Part shown: positions 26,242 to 38,100 of the stretch, piece by piece | Layout: every line of letters starts with the position of its first letter | Numbering within the stretch: the stretch's first letter is position 1 | Assembly (NCBI RefSeq): GCF_001750165.1 | Contig: NZ_CP015411.1 | Coordinates: 1,702,001-1,766,000 of the forward strand | Length of the DNA stretch: 64,000 nt | Direction of reading: 5' to 3' | Source: Pseudoalteromonas luteoviolacea | GTDB taxonomy: Bacteria; Pseudomonadota; Gammaproteobacteria; Enterobacterales; Alteromonadaceae | The notes under the pieces: model-generated | What the model saw: the letters and a program-made list of their open reading frames with translations, nothing else | Database searches by the model: none | Told to the model about the DNA's origin: nothing | Position numbers and translations under genes: made by a program

Positions 26242-27837
26242 TTATTTATCAAGCGTGAGATTTTCAAAAAAGTAGAGTGTATTACTATCTACAATTGATT
26301 TCGCAGTATCTAAATATTTTTGTTCTAGTACGCCATCTGTTGACCAGGTTGCAAAGTCATCGTCATTCAGTACTGCCAAGCGACTATTGTCAATTAACCA
26401 CATGCCTTCAAGCTTATCATGGGGGTATTGGATCTCTTGTATTAGATCTAACACCAATGACTTACTAACGGGAGTTATCCCATGTGTCGTCAGTGTGTCC
26501 CAGCCTGAAGTTAATATTGTTTGCTCCAAAGTTTGCCCTGCGATTAATAACCCTAAATTATCGTCTTGTGTCAGCTCATTGCTTGGTGTGATCTGCTCCA
26601 AATTCGTGGCGTCAAGGAGATTGATTTTGTAGATACGTTTCATCGCGTCTGGCGTTTGCTCATAAAAAGCACCATCACGTTCAATCACTAAAAACTCTGT
26701 ATTTGAGAGCGCGACAATTGCGGAGTTTGAATTTTGCGCTTTTTCTTGTTTGTAGAGGTATTGAGCAATCTGTTTCGTTTTTAAATTAATCGTGACAATA
26801 CGAGTAATATCGAGTGCTTTAACCGTATTATCAGGGTTATACAGGGTTGATTGCATGATACCGACCAAGGTTGTTTCATCAGGCGTAATTGCGAGTCCTT
26901 CCATGCCTCGGTTTGCTCTGCGCTTAGCATACTCTTTGGGGAGCGTGATACTTGTACGTTCATCGTGAGCGAATGCATTAATACGTTCTATCTCTTTACC
27001 TTCGTTATCAAAATGGACAATATGCGGACCATATTCATCACTCACCCAAAAACTGCCATCAGATAGCGCCACAAGGCCCTCACCATCAAGCCCGTAATTA
27101 TCTAATTTAATGGGGTTTTGCGTTTGGTGGTACGGTTGACTTTGGTCTACTAGGATAGGTTGTCCATCTACCAGATAAGGCGTCTCGCCTGTGCCGCCTA
27201 AATCTGAAGCATTTGGCAGTCCGGAGATTGGCGTGCCGTCGGGGCGCTTAAGCAGAACATCTTTCAATTTGATCACGGTGCCAGAAGTCGTTAGCTCAAA
27301 TAGGCCAATGCGAGGTGTGTAGTCAGGGGTAGGAAATGTTTTTCCTTTGCCATAGTCACCGGTATAAGTGGCATTGGGACCGCGATCAGTCAGCGCATAA
27401 AATTGGTTCTTGAGACCCGGATGAGCCACCATATCTGAGCCATAGCCACCATTTCGGATCTCAAAGCGACTGCCTGCAATACTGCCGTTTTGTAAATCTG
27501 CTCTCATCGCTGAGTAAGGTAGCTTACTTCCTTGTGCATTAATAGGTGTTGGAGTACATACATAGTTGGTTTGGTTTACTTCTGAGCTATCTAATATCTG
27601 ATCACGATTTAGATCTAACCCTGAGTGCAAAGCGATGCCACCAAAAAAGCATTGGCTATGAGCCATGTCCAGTGTTTGCTGATTTATAAGGCTGGCAAGA
27701 CCTGCTTGGCCATCTGATCCTGCCGTGCCATCAACGCCATTATTACCAGCTGGGCCATCTTTACCATCATCGCCGCTACACGCGCTAAGTAATGCCATCA
27801 GTGAGCAGGTTATTAGGCTCAATTTCACCTTCTTCAT
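26242..27837 (-). CDS. Phytase-like (esterase-like) lipoprotein with collagen-like segment
   Basis: 531 residues from ATG 27837. The signal ends in a lipobox (SLMALLSACSGDDGK), so Cys at about residue 19 is probably lipidated. A short collagen-like G-x-x stretch (GKDGPAGNNGVDGTAGSDG) follows, then a Cys-containing EF-like DLNRDQILDSSE. The main domain is the phytase-like propeller: GGYGSDMVAHPG, FYALTDRGPNA, GLDGEGLVALSDGSFWVSDE, YGPHIVHFD and ANRGMEGLAITPD. Family members act as phosphoesterases of uncertain substrate. Located on the outer-membrane or inner-membrane periplasmic face. Confidence 0.85.
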   Translation of the reverse strand: MKKVKLSLITCSLMALLSACSGDDGKDGPAGNNGVDGTAGSDGQAGLASLINQQTLDMAHSQCFFGGIALHSGLDLNRDQILDSSEVNQTNYVCTPTPINAQGSKLPYSAMRADLQNGSIAGSRFEIRNGGYGSDMVAHPGLKNQFYALTDRGPNATYTGDYGKGKTFPTPDYTPRIGLFELTTSGTVIKLKDVLLKRPDGTPISGLPNASDLGGTGETPYLVDGQPILVDQSQPYHQTQNPIKLDNYGLDGEGLVALSDGSFWVSDEYGPHIVHFDNEGKEIERINAFAHDERTSITLPKEYAKRRANRGMEGLAITPDETTLVGIMQSTLYNPDNTVKALDITRIVTINLKTKQIAQYLYKQEKAQNSNSAIVALSNTEFLVIERDGAFYEQTPDAMKRIYKINLLDATNLEQITPSNELTQDDNLGLLIAGQTLEQTILTSGWDTLTTHGITPVSKSLVLDLIQEIQYPHDKLEGMWLIDNSRLAVLNDDDFATWSTDGVLEQKYLDTAKSIVDSNTLYFFENLTLDK

Positions 27838-28020
27838 TTTATACTCCATATTTTTATTGTGTGCGCTAAAGCATCGTTTGATTGAGACAGGCGCTAGCAT
27901 ATAGTCGGTACATCAAGAATTTATGACATCCAAAAATAGAGGAAGAAGGAGCGATAGCTGAATGAAGGCATTAATAAGCGTCATAAAGATGACTTTATTG
28001 AATGCCGTTTTTTACCTTGC

Positions 28021-29106
28021 TTAGCAGAGCATTTTGACAGGACTGGGTTTGTCGAAAAAGTAGCCTTGGGCTAAGTCAACACCAATGGATTTTGCGATGG
28101 ATAGTTGCTCAGCATGTTCTATGCCTTCAGCGAGGACTTTGCCACCGTATTGGTGTACGGTTTGGATCACTTGTTTTAATTCATTGACAATATGTTGATT
28201 GTTAGGTAGCTGGCCGATGATAGTGATACACAGTTTTGCGACATCTGGTTTTGCGATATTGATGGTTTCGATTTCAAAAAATCCACAACCAACATCATCG
28301 AGCCAAATTTGATAGCCAAGTTGACGTAAGAACGTCATTTTCTCTTGCAGCGATGCCCAATCGTTAACGGGTACATGTTCTGTTAACTCAAGACAAATAT
28401 ACTCGGGGTAAGGGTGAGTGAGTAGTAGGTGGTTGACCTGCTCGCAAAAAAGCATTTTTGGCGATAGGTTAACGGTGAGCATACAAGCTTTTTGTGTGTT
28501 ACATACTGCTGTGTGTGCCTTAAAGTGCGTGAGTAATGCCTGTAATTCAGCTTCATCTTGTCGTCCGTTGGCTAACGCGGCGTCGAAGAGTTTATCTGGC
28601 CGATGTAAGCTTGAGTCAAGGGGGCCTCTGATGAGTGCTTCATAGCCAAATAGTCTGTCAAATTGAACATACTGAATGCTTTGCCAGTATGGCTCGAGTC
28701 GTTTATTCGCCAATATGTCGTCAAGTTCAGTTGCTCCGGCGGTGTCAACTTCTAAGTGGGCTTTGCTGACTGTTGAGCGAATGGCATTACTGTGAGGGGT
28801 TACGGATGAAATACTTTGCGCGCTGACTTGAATATCTGAGCAACGCACTAACGATGAATCTAGTCGTTTATTTAACTCTTCACATAAACGCTGACTTATA
28901 TAATGTGCAGCGTCATTGTTATTGGCAAATCGGTCGCTCTCAAAGCAAAGTTCTGCTTCTCCATAGCTGTGTTCAATAAGAGGGGTTTGGGTATCACTTT
29001 GTATGCTTTCGACCAGCGCAGACCAAATCATCACGCAAGTGTCATTGCCAAGTCTGGCAATGATTGCTGGCCATCCAGCAAGTGTTATCAGTATTCTTGT
29101 TTGCAC
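28021..29106 (-). CDS. EAL-domain protein (c-di-GMP phosphodiesterase candidate)
   Basis: 361 residues from a GTG start with AGGAG 6 bases ahead. The EAL domain covers about residues 130-355: YEALIRG, LTVNLSP (Asn ligand), CLELTEH (Glu ligand), IWLDDVGCG (double Asp), VAKLCITI (Lys), VLAEGIEH (Glu) and AQGYFFDKP (Gln). All principal catalytic positions are kept, though the usual KID reads KLC. The first 125 residues look like a decayed GGDEF half or a related fold. No membrane helix. It probably hydrolyses c-di-GMP in the cytoplasm. Confidence 0.8.
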   Translation of the reverse strand: MQTRILITLAGWPAIIARLGNDTCVMIWSALVESIQSDTQTPLIEHSYGEAELCFESDRFANNNDAAHYISQRLCEELNKRLDSSLVRCSDIQVSAQSISSVTPHSNAIRSTVSKAHLEVDTAGATELDDILANKRLEPYWQSIQYVQFDRLFGYEALIRGPLDSSLHRPDKLFDAALANGRQDEAELQALLTHFKAHTAVCNTQKACMLTVNLSPKMLFCEQVNHLLLTHPYPEYICLELTEHVPVNDWASLQEKMTFLRQLGYQIWLDDVGCGFFEIETINIAKPDVAKLCITIIGQLPNNQHIVNELKQVIQTVHQYGGKVLAEGIEHAEQLSIAKSIGVDLAQGYFFDKPSPVKMLC

Positions 29107-29156
29107 AGCGCACTCCTATGTGCTTAGTCGTTGTTTATTCGACGATTGGTAACGTG

Positions 29157-29627
29157 TCAGGCATGTTGAGGTTTGCTCAGTACGAGTAAAACGCCAGTTA
29201 TCATTAAAACTAACCCAGTTAGTCTTTTTAAATCTAATTCAAACGGTTTCACACCAAAAAAGCCAAAATGGTCAATGACCGTCATTGCAACTAATTGGCC
29301 AAGCAACACAAAAGTAATGGCGTTGGCAATACCAAACTTTGGGGCGACCCAAGTTATGGTTAAAATATAAAACATCACAAAGCACCCACCTAAATAAAAA
29401 TACCAAGGCGTGTCTGCCACAAACAGTGTTTTTGGCACCCCGTTACTGGCAAATAAATAGATAAGGGCTATGCAAAGCCCAATAAACAATAAAATTGCCG
29501 CAGCAAGGGCTGTGTTTTGTAATTTACTCCCTAAGCCGCCATTTAAGGCTGCCATGACAGGGATCCCAAGGCCTGCGACAAACATAATCAGAGCATAAAT
29601 AATAAGGCTATGTGTATTTTGCAACAT
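29157..29627 (-). CDS. DMT-family transporter, YdcZ/DUF606 type
   Basis: 156 residues with five hydrophobic helices: LIIYALIMFVAGLGIPVMAA, ALAAAILLFIGLCIALIYLF, FYLGGCFVMFYILTITWVA, AITFVLLGQLVAMTVIDHFG and LVLMITGVLLVLS. The small-residue-rich first helix with ALNGGLG and the half-size length are characteristic of DUF606/YdcZ proteins, a half-transporter branch of the drug/metabolite superfamily. The substrate is unknown. Confidence 0.85.
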   Translation of the reverse strand: MLQNTHSLIIYALIMFVAGLGIPVMAALNGGLGSKLQNTALAAAILLFIGLCIALIYLFASNGVPKTLFVADTPWYFYLGGCFVMFYILTITWVAPKFGIANAITFVLLGQLVAMTVIDHFGFFGVKPFELDLKRLTGLVLMITGVLLVLSKPQHA

Positions 29628-30695
29628 GTTAGAGACCTAGGGTTAATTGATGAGAGACGGGGGCGTTTTTCGACTTTAATCTGTGGGTCGTTCTTACCTT
29701 AATGTGAGGCATATTCATTCCTTATGAAAGCAAATCGCTCACTGATTATTGCCTGTGCATGTCGGGTTTTCAACTTATCAAGGATGTAAATGTAACTTGG
29801 CCTTCGCTTATCTGAACTCTATGAATTGTAAGTAATATCAATAGTTCAGTTTTATTTGCAAGCCCGCAACTGCGCAGTTCTTGCGATAATAACTCTGTGT
29901 TTCTTCTTTGAGCTCTGCATAGGCGTCAATATTACAGACAAAGTTAATGGCATCAATAAGGCTTAAGTTGATGCGTTTAATTTTGTTTAAAAGACGTTTT
30001 ATCAGGGCTCTTTTTTAATTAGTAGCACTTTTCCTTTTGATATAAGCAGCATAAAAAGTGAGTGAATTAACAGTTCGTATAAATAAACACTAAAAAATAA
30101 TTTGCCTAAAACTAAGCATAGATACACCAAAGCAGTATTGTTTAGTGTGATTTTTAATCGGGGAAATATAACGTACTAACTTATTACGCTTTTAGTTATG
30201 GCAAAAACTGACGACACAATTAAAGACTCTTAATTAAAAAACACTGTTAATAAGGGAAGTAACCACCATAGCCCAGTTGACCTTTTCGGTGACAACTTTT
30301 GTTGCATGTCGCAAACCTGATTTTGGCTTAGTTATAAAGAGAATAGCTGTTCATTTGAGTGGGGTTCTTTGTAATAAAGCCTATTGCTAGCAGTAACACT
30401 TGGAAAACGTAATTGTATTAATTTAGGTGATTATTATTTTTATAAAACTATTTTTTCACTAAACGATGAAAAAGAGCTGTTTATTTGCCCTGAAAGTTGT
30501 CTTTTTTGTTAATGAGGGTTCTTTTTTTTGGTGATTTTTTATGGGTTGTTGATTAATAAATTTATATTCCTTGATTGGTTGTTTATTAACCTGATTATAA
30601 TAGTATTAATTTTTTGTTTTTCTTGTTTGTTATGTTTATGGTGTGATTATTTTGTGTTAAATTTCGTGCGGATTTATTGCAGGGAGTTGTTTTAA
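29628..30695. other. Long intergenic region before the RHS locus
   Basis: About 1,070 bases without a supportable gene. The last 270 bases (about 30,420-30,690) are extremely T-rich on the plus strand and probably form the 5' leader and promoter region of the RHS operon. The change of character near 29,650 may mark the left edge of the accessory island, but no attachment repeat was found. Confidence 0.5.
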
Positions 30696-32186
30696 TTGTT
30701 TAATATTAAATTTTTAAATATTGTGCTGGTTTCATCAATTAGCTTTTCTTGTTTTGGGTTTTCTAATCTAAAACCACGGCTATCGGATGGTGAGGTGGCA
30801 CTTCACGTCAAAGGCACAAAAGATAAGTTATCATGGACCAAAGTTGAAGGCGCAACTGAGTATGCCGTGATCCCATACCCCGGAGACACAATATATCAAG
30901 CAAGGTATGGTCAAGATCCAGGTGGAGGCATGAGTCAATTTAATAGCTTCCCTTTACCTGAATATACAACCTATACAAACTCGATTGAAATTACTAATCC
31001 GCGTTCAGATGTACGGTATTTAGTTGTCCCTTGTAATCGGTTTGGATGTGCTGATGGTATTATCTCTGAACGTATTCATGCATCAATTTATTTACATGCT
31101 ATTGAAGAGCTGTCCTATAGCAAAGGTGCTATATACCCTTGGGAGTCCTCTACAATCCGTTGGAAAAGCAGTGGTGCGCATACTGTTAACTTGTTAAAAA
31201 ATGGCAGAGTGTATTTAACCAATTTACCAAAAAATGGCAGTGTACCAGTACGAATAAATGAAAATACCAAGTACACAATACAAACGCTCGGTGTTGGCGG
31301 GGTTAGAACAAAGTCAAGTACGTTAATATATAAACATGCAAAAATTGAGGACCCCATCAATGATAGTGGCTATTTAATGCCACTGCGTAATTTGGGGATA
31401 GATATTATCCCACGTACGCTAGTTAAAGGTAACTATCGTTATTTATTTGTCGCCGACAAGGCCAATAACCTACATAAAGTAGATTATTCAAAAGCAACAC
31501 CTGAACTAGTATGGTCAATACCTTTAGATGGTAAAGTGGTTAATAAGCCCTTGGTCGAGCAGGGCAACTTATATTTTGGGGTGAGTAAAATTGATGGCTC
31601 AGGGGCTGTTTGTTCATTAAATGTGAATTACTCGACGCGTAAATCTTGCAAAACAACAACCGATGCTGTGATAGCAGGTGCACTTGTTATGGATCTTTAC
31701 CAAGGTCCCAATAAAGTCGATAGCAGCATTATCTTTGTTAGTCATAAGGGACTCGTCCTTGAATATACGTCTAATTTGGTTGAGTTGCGTAAAACATCAA
31801 ACTTACCTGCGTCTATGCTAGGTAAGTCTATCGTTGCGACCCCCGCAATCAATCGCAGAGAAGGCCGAGTCTATTTCCAATATCAAGATATTCATTCACA
31901 AGAAACCAAATTGACCTCGATTAAGTTTTCGAATAGTGGTGGAAGTAGCGCTGAACCAATTAACCCCGGCGATCCCGGTGTTGACCCGGGAGACAATCCG
32001 GGGGGGCCCATAATTGGACCGATAGATCCTCCACTCTATTCCTTTACAGTACCATTGAGAGCGCTTTCTAATATGGAGTTGGCAGAGCTTAATGAGGAGT
32101 CGGTAAAAATCGACAACATGTTTGAAGTGGAATGGACTGCCACAGTGCAAGATGCTGTCAAGCAACCAGGAGGTCAGCATGAGTAA
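30696..32186 (+). CDS. Exported propeller protein, operon partner of the RHS protein
   Basis: 496 residues from a TTG start with AGGGAG 9 bases ahead. After a signal peptide come two Ig/Fn3-like regions (about residues 30-215: DKLSWTKVEGATEYAVIPYP, SSTIRWKSSGAHTVNLLKNG), then a PQQ-like propeller region (220-400: RYLFVADKANNLHKVDYS, ELVWSIPLDGKVV, IIFVSHKGLVLEY), a Gly/Pro-rich linker (NPGDPGVDPGDNPGG) and about 60 acidic residues. Its last 8 bases overlap the RHS start codon, so the two are co-translated. A similar propeller exists in the RHS N-terminal part, hinting at a duplicated module or a shared surface. It may help export or display the RHS protein (inference). Confidence 0.75.
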   Translation: MFNIKFLNIVLVSSISFSCFGFSNLKPRLSDGEVALHVKGTKDKLSWTKVEGATEYAVIPYPGDTIYQARYGQDPGGGMSQFNSFPLPEYTTYTNSIEITNPRSDVRYLVVPCNRFGCADGIISERIHASIYLHAIEELSYSKGAIYPWESSTIRWKSSGAHTVNLLKNGRVYLTNLPKNGSVPVRINENTKYTIQTLGVGGVRTKSSTLIYKHAKIEDPINDSGYLMPLRNLGIDIIPRTLVKGNYRYLFVADKANNLHKVDYSKATPELVWSIPLDGKVVNKPLVEQGNLYFGVSKIDGSGAVCSLNVNYSTRKSCKTTTDAVIAGALVMDLYQGPNKVDSSIIFVSHKGLVLEYTSNLVELRKTSNLPASMLGKSIVATPAINRREGRVYFQYQDIHSQETKLTSIKFSNSGGSSAEPINPGDPGVDPGDNPGGPIIGPIDPPLYSFTVPLRALSNMELAELNEESVKIDNMFEVEWTATVQDAVKQPGGQHE

Positions 32187-35100
32187 ATTTAACACCTTAT
32201 GTTTGTATTTATTGATGTGTATTGGCTTTGCAACTCAGGCAAATGCGTCAAGTAAGCCACAATATTGTTTGGGCGGAACAAAAACGGTGGGTCTTGATAG
32301 TGGCAAGACACGTCAAAGATTTACCGTCGAACTAGCTGACCCAAGAATGGCATCGAGATTTGCGGATGTCATGATGTTCACCAATGGCACGGTGACGAAT
32401 ATTACAGCGCCAAATGGCCATATCTATCAAACGACGCGTGACTTTGGGGTTGGGAGCTACCGATTTATATCTATATTCAGTTGGGGTAATGGAGCTAATT
32501 TGGATCCTGTTGTTTGTAATAGAACGCTTGAAGTTAAACCCTACTCAAAGCCGAGCATCGCTTTTGGGCATACGCGTGATGCAAATGATGATACTAAAGT
32601 TACCCTAACAGCACGTGTAACGGACTCAGCCAGCCAGATTGAATCTTTTTCCTTGTGCCAAAGTAATACGGCAGGTGCCTGTATCGATGGAGGTTATCGC
32701 AAAACCTTTAATCCAAATTCGAGCTCAGATCAGAGCGCGAATATCACGGTAGGGTATGATAATGATGTGCATTACACGGTTAAAGCGACCAATGATATTA
32801 ATATCAGTGATTCCAAAACTATAACTGTACATAAAGCGACAGAAGAGGATAGGCCTTCGCAAGTCACTTTAAAAGTTTATGATGTCGATGGCAATGAGCT
32901 CGCCAATAACAGTGTTTTAACTGTAGGTACAGATGTCCATGCTGTTGTCAGTATCGATGATCCAGATGCTCAGTCTTATAATTGGCCAAGCAGTGCAATC
33001 ATAAACGATACAACCGTAAAAAATGCGAGCACGCTGACGTTAGCGGGTGTCTTTGAAACGCTCTCATGCTTTGAGAGTGGTAATAAAAAGCAAACGGCTT
33101 GTAGCGAACGCTTTTCTGTTACTGAGGATACGACATTTACCGCACGCTCAGGCAGTGGTACATCCAATGCTATCCACCTTAAGACCGCGTCTTTACCAAG
33201 TATTACCGAGATAGCTTTAACGAACGAATTTGCAAACGCCAATGAAACCGTCACCCTGACCTTTAAGGCGTGGGATGCAGGCGCACGGGTAGCACAAGAG
33301 AGATTACAAGTCTGTGTCGTGCCCGGTTCGCAATCAAATATAACGTCTTGTCCTAGTAACCATAACAGATCTGGAAGCTTGGTGTACCAAAACGACAAGT
33401 ACGCGCTCTCCTTTAAAGCCCCATCAAGCAATATTACAGCGCAGTATACTGTGGTGATATTAGCTAAAGATGATGTAATAGATAAATGGGTGCCCGGTTC
33501 AGTCGGTCTCACTGTTTTTGTGCCTGTAGCTATTCTATTAAACGATCCGCCCTCGGACAGTAAAGTCCACAATCGAAATACTACATATACATACCATGTG
33601 AAATTGGGGGCATTGAGCAGTGCCCATTTAGGCGCAAAAATTAATGCCATAGAGCTATATAAAAGTGGAGAGTCGGGCGTTGTGGTAGCCGATGCGATCA
33701 ATCCAGGAAATTTGGATGAACAGGGGTTACCGAGCGTATTTCCCATCAAATGGAAACCCGGCAACACACTGAGTGACAAACAAACTTTTAAAGTACGAGC
33801 ACGCATAGCAGTCAATCAGACTGAGATGCGGTATGAGAGTGTAGGCGAATATCGTTTTACTATTGAGTCAGTTGCACCGACTACACCTAGACTCAGTATT
33901 ACCCCCAGTGCAGACGCACCTGGGCACTTTACTCTAACCATGCCGCCGGTCAACTTTGCCGATAAATATTCTATTTTTGAACGTGCGAGCAATAATACGG
34001 GCACTAATCTGAATGACCCACAGCAGTGGAAGCAGTTCGAGGATATTCATTTTAATAGTGATAGCCTCAAGATTGAAAAAGAAATACGTAAATCGTCTGA
34101 CACGTTTAATGAAACTTTTACCTATTGCGCCGTAGCGCGTAATGGCAACCTATCGAGTAGTACAAATTACAACAGCATTAGAAACTTGTGTGTGACCTAC
34201 ACCAATAATAACGAAGGGGGCTTGCCATTGCCGCCGAGGTTTACGACGGATATAGATAACATACCAAGCGGCCCTTATACCTTGGCGTGGAGTTCAGAGG
34301 ACCAAAATAGCAGCTCTGTGAGATTTAAACTAGAAAGCCAAGTTGCTTCGGGACCTTGGCGAACGCTGTTATCAAACACCAGAAACAGGTCTTTCTCTGT
34401 CCAAAGCCCTGCCATACAACACGAGGTAAACTATCGGATTAGTGCGTGTAATGTAAATAACGCAAATAAATGCGCACGAGGACAAACGTTAACGCTTCAA
34501 CATGCTCCGCCTATTATTAGCTTGGCAAAAATGTGTACCACGGGTGACTGTTTAGAGATACAGGGTGCTGGCTTTCATCAGCAAGGGCCGATCTTTATTC
34601 AAGAAAACCTGACGGCGATCCCGCATCAAATTGCAGCCAGTAATGTCACGCTCACAACGAGCGCAAATGGCGCTCAAGTGTTGACGGTTAGAAATTTACC
34701 AACCGATGTGAAACATGCTTATCACCAAGGCGGGATTTCTGTTGGCGTAAAAAATAAGTTTATTAACAGCCCAATTGTCGAATACAGCACCGGTGAGCAC
34801 ATTGGTGAGGTTATCGACCCGCTCAACCACACCCCTACATTAGGAAAAAGTGGTCAAATCTATGTGGGTATGAACAATAAATTATGTGCTTTTTCTGGTC
34901 AAAACCGAAAGTGGTGTAATACAACAGGTGGGTTTTTGTCTTCACGTGCCATTGTCACTTCATCGGGTATTGGCACGGATGTTATTTTTGCTGGATCTCG
35001 CGATCACAGTATTTATGCCTGGAACCAAAACGGCACGCAATTGTGGAAAAACACCACGCAGGGGGCCATAGAAGCCGAAGGCTTATTAGTGGGCGAAAGG

Positions 35101-38100
35101 CAAACTGATGCGACGCTATTTTACGGTTCTGATGACGGCGCTTTATATGCGCTCAATGCTTTAGATGGTGAAACCAAATATGTATATAAATTAGGCGCTC
35201 GTACAATTCAAAAGCCCATGTTGGTGGGCGACAATGAAATATGGGTGACGACCTCAGGCGATCAGCTGCATGTAATAAAACGAGGCAGTGCTGGGCTCGA
35301 TAGGCTCAACTGGGGCGATCTACAGCGCTCTGCGTTGCTTGATGGTTTTAATAGGGACATTCCAACAGGTTGGGTGCCGACCAATGCCGATCATGAGGCA
35401 ACATATACTTTGTTGAAGCTCGGCTATGTCATCTTAAAGCGTGAGTTGAGCCGCTTTGAGCTGTCATTTTTAACCTATACGGTGCGCTACAGTAATGTGA
35501 CTATTCAAGAGGTTGTCGACGCAATGTTGCAATCTGATGAAGGAAAGCGCAATCACCCTGAAAGTCTATCCAGTGCCCATTTTTATGACTCAATCAGTAA
35601 TGCTATCTTTTTTGCAGTGAAACAAGAGATGTTAGGTTCTGGCCGTTTGTATTGGGTTAACCAGTTAAACGCAGGTCTTTCAAGAACTGACTTTATTGTT
35701 AAGTTGATGAACGGATCTAATGAAGTGTCTGAGCGATACAAGCCGGTAGTCAGAAGCTCACTGTTTTATTACTACGGCCTGTGTCATGAAACAAGCCAGT
35801 GTGAATTAACAACTGACTCTGACGGTGATGGCGTAAATGATTGGATTGAATCGGAACTGGGTACAAATAAGATGGACCCAAGAGATGGTTTGCTCACACC
35901 ACCGAGCCTGGCGTTAAATCAAGTTGAAGCAGGCACCCTGTCAGCGTTTCTTGAATACTATAAAAATGTAGACTATTTCGAACTCTATAACCCAGCTGAT
36001 AACACTGGGCCAATAGTGCTGCCAGCCAGTAATAAAACGGCGACGACCAGCTCGGTTTACCCTAATGGCAGTCATACGTTTTTTGCTAAAGCTTGTATAG
36101 AGAAAGAAATTACGTTAGCTGGACAAACCCGTATTCATCGAGCCTGCTCTCAACCCTCTGCCAGACAGGTTATTGACATTGCTAATAGCACGATCCAAGG
36201 TCAAATTCATCCTTTGTCAGCGCCTAGCCGAGCTGAGCATTATCAGGGGCCAAGTGCTGAGCAGCTTGCACAACATCACAGTTTAGCCACCACAAGTGGT
36301 AGCTTTAGAGTGAATGAGCAAGGTGCGGCAACGTACTCAATACCTTTGCCATTGCCTAAAGGCATTGCAGGTGTAACACCTGAGGTCGCATTGACTTATA
36401 ACAGTCAGTCTGGGCCTTCATCTGTGGCATTTGGTTGGCAGTTATCTGCGGGGTCAAGTATTACGCGTTGCAGACAAACAAAATTACATGATGGCAAATT
36501 TGAGGCAATTAAACCTGGGATTGCAGGGCATGACAGGTATTGTTTGGATGGTAGCCGACTTATTCTCACCAATGATGTGATCGAGGGCGAAATTGGCGCG
36601 CAGTATCGCAGTGAATTGGACTCGCAAATTCGCGTGGTCGTAGAGGCGCCTGAGCTATCGGGTACCAAACAGTTCGCAGTATATGGTAAAGATGGCAGCA
36701 AGCGTATTTACGGCGGCTCACCAGAAAGTGAGTTAGGCGGCACGTCGTCCCATGGTTGGTTACTGCGTCAAAGTATGGACAGAATTGCGGCCCTTGGTGA
36801 AGGGAATGCCCATAACATTGTGCATTATCACTACAGTAAAGGAAGCCAAGATTTGCCGGTTTTAGGTGACCTTGAAACCGTGTTGAGCAAAATTGAATAC
36901 AGTGGCAACCTTGATGGAACAGGTAAGTACAGCGTTAAATTCAGATATCAAAAAGGAGCCGCTCGACAGTTAGCTTATGATTATTCACCGGCAAGTCAAG
37001 TCATGGTGTCACAAGCTGAATTGGTTAATATTTCAATTTATAACGGCAGTGAAATACTTAGCCATATTGACCTAAACTTTGAGCATGGCGCAAATGGTGC
37101 TCGGTTATTAAAAAGTGTCAGAGAATGTGCCAGCAATAGATTGGAAATTTGTAAAAAGCCGGTGGTCTTTGACTATACACAGACCTTTGCTCAGCCAGAT
37201 CTTTCTGTTTCTGCCACGCTGGTAAGTGCGCCAGCCAGCAAAAAAGTGGTTGGGACGTCATTTGCTGACTTGCTCGGTAATGGCAAGCCGGCCTTGATCA
37301 GCCTGTCTCAAACTCATGACTCACGGCAACATCAACTGTGTATTATTGAGTCTGTCTCTTCACAAAGTTGTAGCCTCATTGATACCAATAACACCGCTGA
37401 TAATCTAGAAATACTGGCGCTGGATAAAGAAGACGATGGTCGACAAGGGCTATTAATTAGAACGTCAAACGCAAGAAGTGACGCATCAATTAAGTGGGAA
37501 TACTTTACGTTTGACGGCAGTCGTTGGCACAGGGAAGCCTTACCCGGTAGTCTTTCAATGCATCAATTGAGACTTGGGGATCTCAACGGCGATGGGTTCT
37601 CAGATCTGCTTTACACAGGTGGTCAAGGTTATAACACCTTTAAACAAATGTGGAACCAAAGGTATAAGGACTTCTCGTCTATGTCAGAAACGGTCGCATT
37701 GAACTACATCAATGACGACAAACCTTTTTATTTATTGGATGTGAACTTTGACGGGCTAGCCGATGTTGTGACGTCAAAATGTTCTGTGTCAGGATGCACC
37801 ACTCAAGGGAAAGAGGATGTTGTTTTTGTTCACTTCAATCAATATGACTCTGGGGCGGACAAACATAAATTTGGTGATAGTCAAGTTGTGTATCTTGTAA
37901 ATAGTCGGTTGATGCCAATGGACATCAATGCCGATGGTATTGTTGATTTGGGTTATGTGAACGCCGATAAAAAGTGGGCTTTTTCACTGTTAAAATCGTT
38001 TTCGGGTAGCTACTTGGCCAAAAGTGCGGAAATCACTTTGGAAACGCCAACGAACGCCAATATCAGCGCGGAAGATATCCATATTGCGCCTATACAGGCT

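Noticed and set aside
29838..30010. Minus-strand coding remnant in the gap before the RHS locus
   Set aside because: The apparent frame is broken by a stop after TTTTGTCTG and has no start; not enough to call a gene.
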